A DNA stretch of 64,000 nt from positions 4,774,001-4,838,000 of the forward strand of contig OU452210.1 of assembly GCA_911728435.2 (NCBI GenBank). Reading direction: 5' to 3'. Below, in pieces: positions 38,501 to 50,500 of this stretch. The stretch is from Apoderus coryli. Lineage: Eukaryota > Arthropoda > Insecta > Coleoptera > Attelabidae. A program made the position numbers and the translations under genes. A model generated the notes under the pieces. It saw only the letters and a program-made list of their open reading frames with translations, did no database searches and was not told where the DNA came from. Positions within the stretch are counted from its first letter, which is position 1. Every line of letters starts with the position of its first letter.

Positions 38501-41500
38501 TACCATGCTTCATACCTAACCTAGCTATATTATAATTTATGTTTACATTACATTTTATCGTTTGCTGATTAAAAAAATCATTAATATTGATTTTTGTATA
38601 GTTATGGCCATATTTTCATTATTAAATTTGTTTTAATATCCAAATATTAGTGTTTGAGAAAATTTAAGATTTTTTTAAAGAATAGTAAAATTATGAATTC
38701 CATATCCTATCCTATCCTACAACAGAACAAAAATGCTTTGAAGACTGCCAAATTGGAAAGCGTTTTACTGATTCATAGAAAGAAGGAAGCAAAGAACAAA
38801 CAGGCTCTTTAGTTTTCTATTTTAAATAGGAAAAATCCTGTTAAGGAATTTGATACATCGATTTGCGAATTTATATGACTAAGGCAAGTTTTTAAATAGA
38901 TATTAATTTTGTCAAATATATTCTGCTAATAAACTATTTTTTTTTCTTATTTAACATAATTTCCATAGATTTCTGCTAAAAATTGTTCATAATAAATAAA
39001 AATATACTGTTGCTTTTATTCAACAGTTTTATAGCAGTTGATATTCGAAAATGAGCTGCATTTTATTTATTATTTATTTATTTGAAAACATTGAGATATT
39101 ATTAGAATTTCAATACATAACATAGGTAGGTACCTATAACATAGGTAGGTACCTACCTAGGTTACTGAAAAAAATAGAAAAAAATAGATTCAGTATTTCA
39201 GGTTACTAGAAAAATAGATCTTTTGTTAAATTAGACGACATTAAATGCAGTTAATGTTTCATTTACGTGAAATATGTCAAAAAGGTTGCAGCGTCAATAT
39301 TGTAAACTTTATTAGTTATACAAGTAGAACTTAAAAATCAATGCTTTTTACATTATCATTTTTTTTAACAATTTCCATATAAGTATTATATGGATAGGTT
39401 CAGAATAATTGGATGCGAACAGACCCTCCACTGCGATTACCCATTTATATGTCATCCCACAACTTAATCTCTTTGACGAAGTCTTATTTTGCTAGGTGAG
39501 CTTTAAGGAAGATTTAGTTCACGAATCAAAACCTAATACTGGCTGCAGCTTGATAAGAACTTAGCATGTTTCTCCGTTTCAACCCCATCTAAGCACCACA
39601 TCAAAACTGTAGCTTACTTTTTAGAGACACTATTTAAATTTTGTAATACTATAATTCTAAATAATAATATTGCTACGATAATTATTAAAATGAAATACAA
39701 TAACATTGAACTCGCTGATCCTGTACAAATGGTTAATTTTGGCGATGATTTTGATGGATCATGTATGCGGTCGGCTCCATTTTGTTGGGAGTTTGCAGAT
39801 AACAGCAGCTTCAAATTAGAGTGATTAGTGAGGATGATGTTTTCAGAGCAGTTAAAATCGTTTAAAGCTAGACATACTTCGGGTCCGGATGGTATGTCTG
39901 CCTTTTTCGTCAAGGACTATGCCTCAGTATTTAATTTGTCATTGAAACTTCAAGGATGAGCCCCATCTTCAAAAAAAATGATAGACAGGATATTAGAAAC
40001 TATTGGCCTATTGCTATACAATCGAATTTGGCCAAGTGTTTTGAGATCGTATTGCATGAAATTTTGTTTAATCATGTCAAGCTGCTTATTGCGCCTATTC
40101 AGCACGGATTTTTTCCTGGACGATCCACTGCTACTAATCTCGTAATGCTAAGCCAGTTTTTGGCGGAAAACTTGGATAGTAAGATTGACTGTGTTCCGCT
40201 TAAAATGTGAGATGAGGTTAAAGATCTGGGGATGCTCGTTAACGCTAAACTTAGTTTTGTAGGGCATGTGGTTTTTTCGTCTTCATCTAAGGGTCTAGGT
40301 TTTGTTATGCGAAATACAAAGCATTTTGTGTCACCTAGAACTCAAATTTTACTGTATTCCTTTGCTCTATCGAAATTGGAATATGCGTCTGTTGTGTGGA
40401 ATCCTGGTTATGCGTTGCACGTGAATAGCTTAGAGATGATTCAGCGAAGATTTGTTAAATATTTGTGTTTTAAGTGTGACGGAGTTTATCCAATCATGGG
40501 ATTTCCCCATAATGAACATCTTGGCCGTTATAATTTAGTACCTCTTGATAATCGTAGAGAAAATGCTGCACTCGAGTTCCTATTCAATTATGGTTCTAGT
40601 TTTTACTTACCAACCGCACGTACTAACTTGTTGCTGTTTTCGCCATTGTATGAGTAGTGTTCTGTTTGTGACTCGGTGAGTAACGATATTGATGTGTTTT
40701 TAATACTATTTTAACAATTTTTTGCGATTTTAGTTTTTATTTATTTCTGAAATTATTTTTACAGATATAAAAAAATGAAAAGCACTCTGTTACTTTTTGA
40801 GGAGAAAAAGATAGCGTTTAGAAATTTTCACGGTTTTTTCAATATTGTCCTGGATTTTTTATTGTTAAATTTAAAGCCATTTTCAATTCATCATCATCAT
40901 TTATGTGGTATATCACACGTAGTGGTTTAAACAAGTTTTCAGTATTTTTAGCTGTTTTTTAAACTATAATATTTGATTCAAGAAAAATCGCCATAGTTTG
41001 GCACTTAACTGTCTGAATGCAGAGTAGTGGGTTTAGCATAAACATTCTTTCGTCCTTACTCACAATTATGTGTTATGATTTGCCAATTTATTTCTGTCTC
41101 AGTACAACATTATATTCTGTACGCGGTTTTGTAAATTTTGTTGAGATTTTTGTGCTTTTTGAAGTTATTAAAAAAACGTTTTTCTCCGATGAATGTTTTA
41201 CGCAAAATAAGTGCCAAACTATGGCGATTTTTCTTGAATAATTTTAAATAACAGCTAAAATCACTTGTGTAAAAATTACCTGTGATATACCACCCATTTT
41301 TGAATTGAAAATGGCTTTAAATTTAACATTAAAAAATCCAGGACCATATAGAAAAAAACTAAGTTGATGATGGTTTTTCAAAAACGAAACGTAGTAGTGA
41401 AAATTTCTAAACGCTATCTTTTTCTCCTCAAAAAGTAACAATGAGAGAGTGCTTTTAATTTTTTTATATCTTCTGTAAAAATAATGTCAGAAATAAATAA

Positions 41501-44500
41501 AAACTAAAATCCCGAAAGATTGTTTTTTAACTTTTTTTGTTTTATAATGTACCTGCCCTGTACATGGATTTGTTTCTGTCTGGGCAGATGTGATCCAAAT
41601 AAATAAATAAATTATTCACTTTATGGCATATTATCTTTAAGAAAGGATTGTTAACTTTTATTGATTTGCTTATACAATGTATTGCTTAGTACTTAGATTA
41701 TGATCTCGTTTAAGGCAATCAGCTTTGCCAAAGTGACAATACAGCTGTTAAGTACTCTGGTTAATTCAACGTGTTTTATATTTGATTATAAAAGTAACAA
41801 CTGGGAATATAGTATGAATGGTAATGGTTATGTCCTGACATTTGATTTATTTAAAAAAGATTTGATAGATTAAATATGTTGTTGAATTTACATCGAGCAT
41901 TCTGATCGTTTGGAAAACATTTGACAGTAAAAGCGTAGAAGATCCAAAATATCAAAATAAGCTCAAAAACTCAAACCTCTCGGGCTCAGAGGAGTTAATC
42001 GATCTAAGATAATTCATTTCCGACTCCAAAGGTGCAAATCATAGAAAAGAAATTGATTCCAAAGTTGTTTTGATTACTGGATTTGCTTTACTATTTACTG
42101 GTTATACTAATTTGTCTTTCTGTTATTTTTCAGTTAAGTTCCACATTGCACACTTATTTGAAGTTCAGGGAAAAGTAAAAATCGCTAAAGATAGATACGA
42201 AAGTCTATTGAAAGATAAATCGATAATTCCAAATCTGAAAGCTGAAATCTTCCGTCAATTAGGATGGTTGTATCATAGTCATGAATCTCTTGGTGATAAA
42301 ACTCAAAGAATTTCACTAGCAATACATTGTCTGCAAAGAGCCAACGACGCTGATCAATTCTCTAATGGCCAGACACTTTATTTGCTTGGGAGATGTTACG
42401 CGAGCATAGGAAAAGTACATGATGCATTCATTGCTTATAGAAATTCAGTTGAAAAGTCTGAAGGAAATGCTGATACTTGGTGCAGCATAGGTGTTTTGTA
42501 TCAGCAACAAAATCAGCCTATGGATGCATTGCAAGCATACATTTGCGCAGTACAACTAGATAAGTGTCATTCAGCAGCCTGGGCAAACTTGGGCATATTG
42601 TATGAAAACTCTCTACAAGCAAGGGATGCATATGCCTGTTACCTGAATTCGCAGCAGGGCTTTTATAACAAGGGATTGGAAGATACTAACAACAATAAAT
42701 TAGCAAAAATTAATACATCAGCCGTGGGAATGAACCCACATTTAACTCAAAGGATTAATTTTCTGCAGACAAATCTTGCGAACGCTCCAATGCCTAGTGT
42801 CACTTCTCAGTAAGTTGAATAAAAAAATGTGTTTCTTTTTTCTTCAAAATGTTATTTGAATGTTTACTTAGGAGAAGGCAGTTGCTTTCAATTGAAGAGG
42901 CCTGGAATTTGCCAATATCTGCAGAAATGTCTTCCCGGCAAACACAACCACAACAAAATCGGAATGGAGTTTCTCAAAGTTTGCAGAAATCTTACGGTCC
43001 AACACAAACTCCACAAGGACCTCCTCCCCCGTACCCTTCTCCAGGGACAACTGTAGCGAACAAACATTTTAAAGTAAGTCTGATAACACTGTTATATTAC
43101 AATTGAAAATATATTTCGTAGTCAGAGGTAGAGTTTCTGGCTATATTCTAGTCCTTCACCTTGATGTTACTTACCTAGCTAGCTGACAGCGGAAGAACTC
43201 CGTTTTTATAAAAACGAATTATTTTTTGGTTTAGTAAATTTAAAACATTCAGGGTTTCCGGATCTTAAAACTTGAAGAAACGATTTTTGATGCCAAAATA
43301 TCAGCTTTTTCTTCGGTGATTTACTTAGGCCCAATAAACCGAAATTTTCAAGACATGTTAACAAGGGTTTCTTGAACAGTAATTCTACATTTAAAGATAC
43401 TTCACCCAGGGGGCTCGCATAGCTTTGGATAATTAAAAAATTTGTTTTCAAGTATAGAGACATGTTTCGCAGTTTCAACTCCATCATCAGTCTTATCAAA
43501 AATGGCATTGTTGTGAGGCAGAGATCAAAACTTGATGATGGAGTTGAAACTCCGAAACATGTCCCTATAATTAACAACACATTTTTTAATGCATTTTAAA
43601 TATGTATTTAATAAAAAATTCTGAATGAGCATTAAAAAGCCATGACATTTCTCTGCAAATCAATATTTTTAAGTAAAGTTGAAAAATAGAGAGATTTCAA
43701 TTCTGTGCTCCACGCTTATGTTCGGTGGAAATTATGACGGTTCTAGTTGAAAACCATAAACAGTGTGTAACGTATTTTTAGTGGGGCTGTCTTCTGGTTC
43801 ACGATTCGCAACTTATATTTTTTATTTTTTTTTATTAAATATATATATATATATATATATATGGTACCTTAGAAGTTTTGGGAAAAGTAACCAAAATTTA
43901 AGTGATTGCTGAGGTCAACCCAAATTTTTTATTTCAAATGGAACACCCTATATATTATTATATTTTAGTTTAACACTTCAACTGTCTTTGAATAAATAAT
44001 TTATTTTGAATTTTTTTGGTCCAAAACAGGTCTCTGGAAAATATTCGTTATTTTGTCGGTTGAATAGACAGAATCTTGAATTTTGGAAGGTAGTTCAATA
44101 ACATCTCAAGAATATCAAGTATCTTGAGAGATTGAGGCACTTGGTTACAGGGTGGTCGCAAATTACTGGAGTATGCTCTACGAGGCATAAGTCTATTTTC
44201 TCAAACGGCACACCTTGTATATTATCAAATATTCTGAAATACAATAAAATTTGCTTTCAAATGATATATCATGTTCTTATATTAAAACTGTAAGGTTTCT
44301 GAAATAAAAATTGGATTATTTTGCCATATTCGTCGAGAAACTAATTACAATAGAAGAAAATTATCACTCGAAATTAAGTTTTAATCAACTTGTCTATTAT
44401 TCAGGGGTAATGTGTCAAAATTATAGAAAAAGTATATAGAAACTTTAATGAAGCGTTTTCTAATTAACAACTAGCGTTAAAATAGCTAAAAACATTATGT

Positions 44501-47500
44501 TGTCTTCATCTGCAGTCATAGGCTTCGTTAAATATGGATTTTTGTTCTCAGTCTGCAGTCTCAGAAGAAATTATTTTGTAAGCGTGCAAACTTTCTCTTC
44601 TTCATTGATTGTATATCAGGGTACATTTCATTAAACTTTCTGCATGTTCTTTCTATAATTTTCCTACATTGCCCATGAATAATAAACAGGTTCATTAAAA
44701 CTTCATTCGAGTAACCATTTTCTTTCGTTTTACTTATTGTTAAATTATTTGCATTATGAAACAACAAACGTTTTAAGTATTACTTTTGTACTAGGTGCCA
44801 AAATATTATAATTACAATTTTTCAAGACGTTTAATGACAAATTCATGGCTATACAAAATAATTTTATACAAACTTGTTTTTATTTCAGAAACCCTACAGT
44901 TTAGGCATGGGAACACGATCCATCATTTGAAAGCAAATTTGATTGTATTTCAGAATATTTGATAATATACAAGGTGTGCCTTTTGAGAAAATTTTATAAT
45001 GCCTATTTTTAGTAGTGGATCATACCACAGTAATTTGCGACCACCCTGTAACCAAGTGCGTCAATCTCTCAAGATAGTTGATATTCTTAAGATGTTATTG
45101 AACTACCTTCCAAAATTCAATTTTCTGTCTATTCAACCGACAAAATAGCGACTATTTTCCAGAGACCTGTTTGGAACCAAAAAAATTCAACATAAATTAT
45201 TTAATAAAAACAGTTGAAGATAGGTACTTATAGGGAAATGTTAAACTAAAATACTTCAAAATTGATGAGGAATCCAAAAATATAATAATATATATGGTGT
45301 TCCATTTGAAATAAGAAAATTGGTATCAACTTCCGGTATAACCGGAAGTCGTACAAATATGACAATATTACAGACTGATAGATTGGGTTGACCTGAGTAA
45401 TCACTTGAATTTGCAAAACAATTGTATGGTTACTGTTAGGGTTTAAATTTGACGTTAAGTCAGAGTTTATTTGGCAACAATTTTGAATAATAATTCTAGT
45501 AATTTTAAGATATTCTTTTTTTTGTTTTTATTTTCTCCTTTCTCATTATCGTAGGATTATTTGACATGGGTACCAAATTAAATTATTGTAAGATATATAA
45601 ATGTTTTAGACAAAATAGTAATATTAATAACTGATTGGTAGAGTAATTTGAGTATTTTGTGCAAAATAGTATTTTGAAATTGCCTGTCGATCACCACTGA
45701 TGAGTTGTGGAGCAACGAAACGGCCCGTCTGGTGAAAGCATGGTGGTGTGGAACACATTTCCAACTAAATTTAAAGTCTTGTTACATTATGTAACAAGGA
45801 ATTCATTAATAAAGCCTCCCGCCAGGGAATTCGGGCGTGTCTAGTGATGGAGTTGTTGCTTCTCATCCGGCCATCGTTTGTGAACTGTGTTTCACCGGGC
45901 ATATTGTCTGCTCACACTAGATGTCGCCAAAAACATCTTACTGTTAAATTTATATTATATTTATAATTGGAGAGTGGCGATTAAAAAAAAGCTCGCTCGC
46001 AGTTAGCCTTGATTGCTATATAGTACTTATATAATACGTCTAATTGTCTATGTAGGTATAAGACATTTTGACTGTGTTCCAGACTTTTCATTGAAAAATG
46101 AGGTAATCATTGATCATCACATCAAATCAAAGACCCGTATAATAATTTTGAACGAAATAAAGACCATTAACAGTTACTAAGTCTTTAGAGCTTTGCACCA
46201 AAAATATACGTACAGCTTGCGTTTCGGTGTTCGTACATGTGTTGTTCCGAAGCTAGTGACTAAAAACTAGACAAACAAGCAGCATTAAATTAACTATTTG
46301 TGTCGTGTCGTCACGCATTTGCATTTTGCTACTTTTAACGATAATTTGTTTCTCTCACATCAATCGATTACATTTTCAAACATTAGCATACAAAAGTTTG
46401 TCTGCTTGAATCACACAAATTCAAGAAAAAGGAAGGGACTCAATGTGGATCCTTGCGGAACGTTCTAAGTCATAAGACGTATGTACATTGAAATATGCAT
46501 ATTGACATTAATCCACTTTATGAGAGGCTGTTAGTGTATGTAAAATATTCTAGAAAACAAACTAATTTTTTTAACCAGCACAACGTGACTCAAACTTTTA
46601 AACGCAAAAGCGTTCGGAATATCCGTACATATAATATTAATTTGAGCACTATCGTCTAAAGCTTCAGATAATTGTTTTTGGTTGTGGAATGTGTGTCCTA
46701 GATGGTCACTACACTTGGGACTCATTGGACATTTTGTGCATGTTCTGCAAGCTAACCGAAACCCTAGGCATTCGCCCATTTCAGTAGGTCTGAGACCCTG
46801 TTACTCTCGGAAAGCACTTTCTGCACTGTCTCGTCATCACACCCTCTGCATAGAGGTGAGTCACACAATCTCATTTTATAAATATCGTGCATTAGTTTAG
46901 TGTCCTTGTTGTCTCATCTTATCTTGCCTTAAAGGCTCTTTGATCAGGTTTCAGAAGATATGCTCTGGTCTGTTTGCTAGTAGAGTAAGTAGAAAAATTG
47001 ATTCCGTTTTAGCTCTCTAAGTGATTCGCGTGTTTTAAAGAAACTTCGAAAAAGGTACAAAATGAATTTTCACTTTAAAATATAAGTAAGGCTTGTTTTA
47101 AATAAACTAACACATTGTTTATAATTGGCTAAAGATTTAGCTTCAAAAAATTGCCAGGGACTCAGACCAGAGTCAGATTATTGTTTCTCTCGATATTAGA
47201 GAGTCTCCTTTGAGAATTCCACACTGTTCTTGATGAGGTTAGCGCCTTTATGGGGCTTGGCTAGCAGAGAAAGTTCGTGCTCCTGCTCGAGCTCCTGTGC
47301 ATACAGATGAATGGCTAGAACTTCTTCCTGAAATGCAGTAGCGTGGAACCCAGAGTAGGTATTCAAGAAACCCAATTATTTAAATCGCATTGGAGTGCTG
47401 TAAAAACACATTTAAAAAATTATGGTAAAAACCACCCTAATAAGACATTTGACTTATAAAGGGTTGTCATATTCTGTGAGGTCTTCAGGTCAACTAAGTA

Positions 47501-50500
47501 TTATGAAGTTATTTAAAGACTTTCATATTAATGCAATAAAATTTCTTAGATTTAGTTAGTGTAGTAAATCGTTTATTGATTAAAAATAAATGTATTGAAG
47601 GTTATCATTGTTAAGTATTTTTTAAACTATGGGAACGTAATATATCTAATCAGGAGAAATACGTGTTTTAATTCATGTTTATGGCATTTTATCTATTTAT
47701 TTTGTATTTTGCATCATAAAAAGCTATTTATATCTCGTTTTAAGTTTATTTCCTTTTCCTGTCCTACGTGCATCGCGCCTAAGCAAGCAGGTTTGTGTTT
47801 TTCCGCCCGTTTGTCACTAACAATGTTTTAAATTTATGGCATGTACCTACCTAGTTAGCACAATCTCCGATAATACACTCAAAATACAAATAAAACGAAT
47901 TTTTTAAAAGGATGCAACACGGAATGGAGTCCTCTTTGTTTATGTTGGATACCATTCTTCTTAATTAAATGTACTCAATGCTGTTATTGTTATTCTTAAA
48001 GGCAGACTAATCGGAGATATACTGTGATGGTTCCCAACTCGTTAAAAGATTTTGATTTTTTCAGGATTAACTCTCTCGACTTTAGGAATTGCTTAAATGT
48101 TATAAGTCTTATAATAATCCTATATCTTTACTCGAATTGAGCATGACATATGTTCAAGCTAATTAGAGGATGTCCTGAATAGTTATTCGTTTAGATAAAC
48201 AATAGACACCATTAAACAAATATTTTATATTATTATCCATTTATATATTCAGTTCATTTGAAACGAATATAGTTTTTATTTTGCCATTAGTTTATTTGCG
48301 TTATTCTATGTAAATGTATATATCGGACAAAATAAGTGAAAAACGTGCTTACAGAGATGTCCGAGTCACTATCTGTATTTTGCACGCACTATGATAATTA
48401 ATTTTTTGGGCTATAATCCGAGATCTGTGTTGCTATAACATTAAAAGTAACCGTTTATAAACCTGAAGAAGGTTGGATCAGTAGCCATGTTCAGCACATC
48501 TTCTTCCAGCTCTACCGTTCTTGCTGTCTTTGGCCCTCCTGTTCCTTCACTTCGTTTTAGTGTGCCTGTTTCATGAAGGCGTCGATTGCTTTCGAAAATG
48601 TTTCTATCAGGAACCATACGCTGAGGAAATCTTTCAGTGTACAACCGCCTGCCTAGCTTCTAATGTATTGTCATCAGCGAGCAAGACAATAATTAAAAAA
48701 AACATTTATTTACAAAAAAAAATTAACACCTTGTATCTTGGCTGTATTTCCGGACGTATGTTTGTAGGAACTTTTTTTAATAAAATGACCAAGAAATCCC
48801 GCCCTTAAATATTGACACGTCTTTTTGAAACACCCTGTACAGAATTTCGTGGGATAGATTGGTCGCCTTAAAGATTTTAACCCGACATAAAATATATAGT
48901 TGGTTGAAATGTACCCTCTCATTGTTATAAAATTGTCAATATTTTTTTATTCTAAATATTAATTCAAATTTGTACTTATAAGTGCGATAAAAAACTGTAT
49001 TGATGATATTTGGCTGAACATGATTAAAATATTCTAAAATGAACAATTTCAGTACATTTGTACAAACTTAAGTATGCTTTCTTTTTGGTGACTTGGTGAA
49101 ATTATATATAGCTGTAAAATTAACGTTTTTTTAAGGTTGAACCTGAACAAAAGCCGGCCCCCTACGCGTTGACACCGCAACAATTGCAATTGCTTCAACA
49201 ATTACAGCAAAATGTAAATACTTTAACACCTCCGCAACAGCATTTGTTAAGGCAATTGCAACATCAGCACAATTTAATGCAGCAGCATCTCAGAAATCAA
49301 AGACAACAACAGCAACAACAAAGCGCGTTAGGCTCGTCAGCGGCGAATAGAAGTGGGCCGACAGCGCCTTTTGTTGGGCAGAATCTGGCAGCACTTACTG
49401 TACCTAAAACATACTCACCAACAAACACTGATAAATTAATTCAATCAAATAATACACCATCATTTATGTCTGGACAGCAAGACGTTTTGGATGTTGAGGA
49501 GGAGTTGAAAGATTTACTTTCTCAAAAGGATTTAGCAACAACATTGGCCGAAAATCTATTAAAACATTTTGGATCTGAGGACATTGAAGTTAAAGAAGAA
49601 GCAGATTCGACGACATCTGGTAAGTTATCTATTATTATTTACTTTTACGTCATAACTTGAAAACTTATCTATAATAATTTTTATTCTGATAATATTGATA
49701 TTAAGTATTTACTATTTACTATTTAATTTTTAATTGTTTGTTAACGAGTTTTGTTTATTTAATTGTAGAAAATAATACAACCAAGTCAACCACGCTTTCA
49801 TCGGGACCGTTTTCGCCATCCAATCTACAATTTACATCAAATACCGATAAAAACAATAAGAGTCTACGAATAAAATCGCCCGCCAATGAGAGTGTATTGA
49901 CAGTTAAGTCGGAACCACCATGGGACTTCGACTCTCTTAACTCTAATGAGAAGAAAGTGCCTACCGAGTATAGTATTGAAATGAATGCAGAAAATGTCAT
50001 AAAGCTTTGCAAGTAAGTACATAAAAATACTTTAATAATACACAAGTTAAGTTTCTTCGTAACCACTAAAAAATAGAGTTTGTAAATATATGCGAGTTTT
50101 GTATTATATTTTATGTTTTTCCTTTATATATGCAACACCATAATTCAAAATAATTTAATCGAATCTGATTTAATTATTAATCTTTTACATAATATGTACC
50201 TGCTTGCTCAACAACTCAACACAACAATAACTAAAATTAAATTTAAATGAAACGTTTCAAAAGTATGTATGTTTTTGAGAAAATTTTCTTTAATTTTTTC
50301 GAAAGTACCACCAATATTTTCTTCAAAATATGTTAATATTAACTATGATGAATTTAAAGTGTTGTAAAAATTATAATTATTTTATTGTACATATAGTTCT
50401 AGCTGTAAAATTGCGACTTTTCATATAAATGTTGATATACTCATATCATCATATTGTAACAAAAATAAATTTAATGATACTATGTTAATCTGAAATTTGA

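Larger units (their letters stand above)
33860..39600. other. Long intronic stretch without a gene
   Basis: Mostly AT-rich unique-looking sequence with TE termini (AAGGTGTTTCTAAAATAGG at 34143, ACCCTGTATAG at 34747). Three small items are listed separately: a hammerhead relic, a hairpin next to a hAT-like end, and a simple repeat. Confidence 0.5.
17520..42133 (+). other. Utx: Utx giant intron (24.6 kb) filled with mobile elements
   Basis: It begins GTAAGT and ends TTTTTCAG, and both exon borders are in phase 1, giving Ile at the junction. It holds at least two Jockey-like RT relics, Tc1 and mariner remnants, several MITEs, hammerhead-like motifs and a 2-kb tandem repeat, listed separately. 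I found no additional Utx exon in it. Confidence 0.85.

Noticed and set aside
39614..39913. Minus-strand ORF with a hydrophobic segment, possible membrane protein
   Set aside because: It lies opposite the Jockey-like RT fragment, which explains its openness.
41017..41241. 74-codon plus-strand ORF with hydrophobic stretches
   Set aside because: It falls in the centre of a foldback element and has no recognisable motif.
43206..43580. 124-codon minus-strand ORF
   Set aside because: It runs through the inverted hammerhead pair and part of the Utx intron; no protein motif seen.
49755..50066. Minus-strand ORF of 103 codons
   Set aside because: Shadow of the Utx linker exon on the opposite strand.
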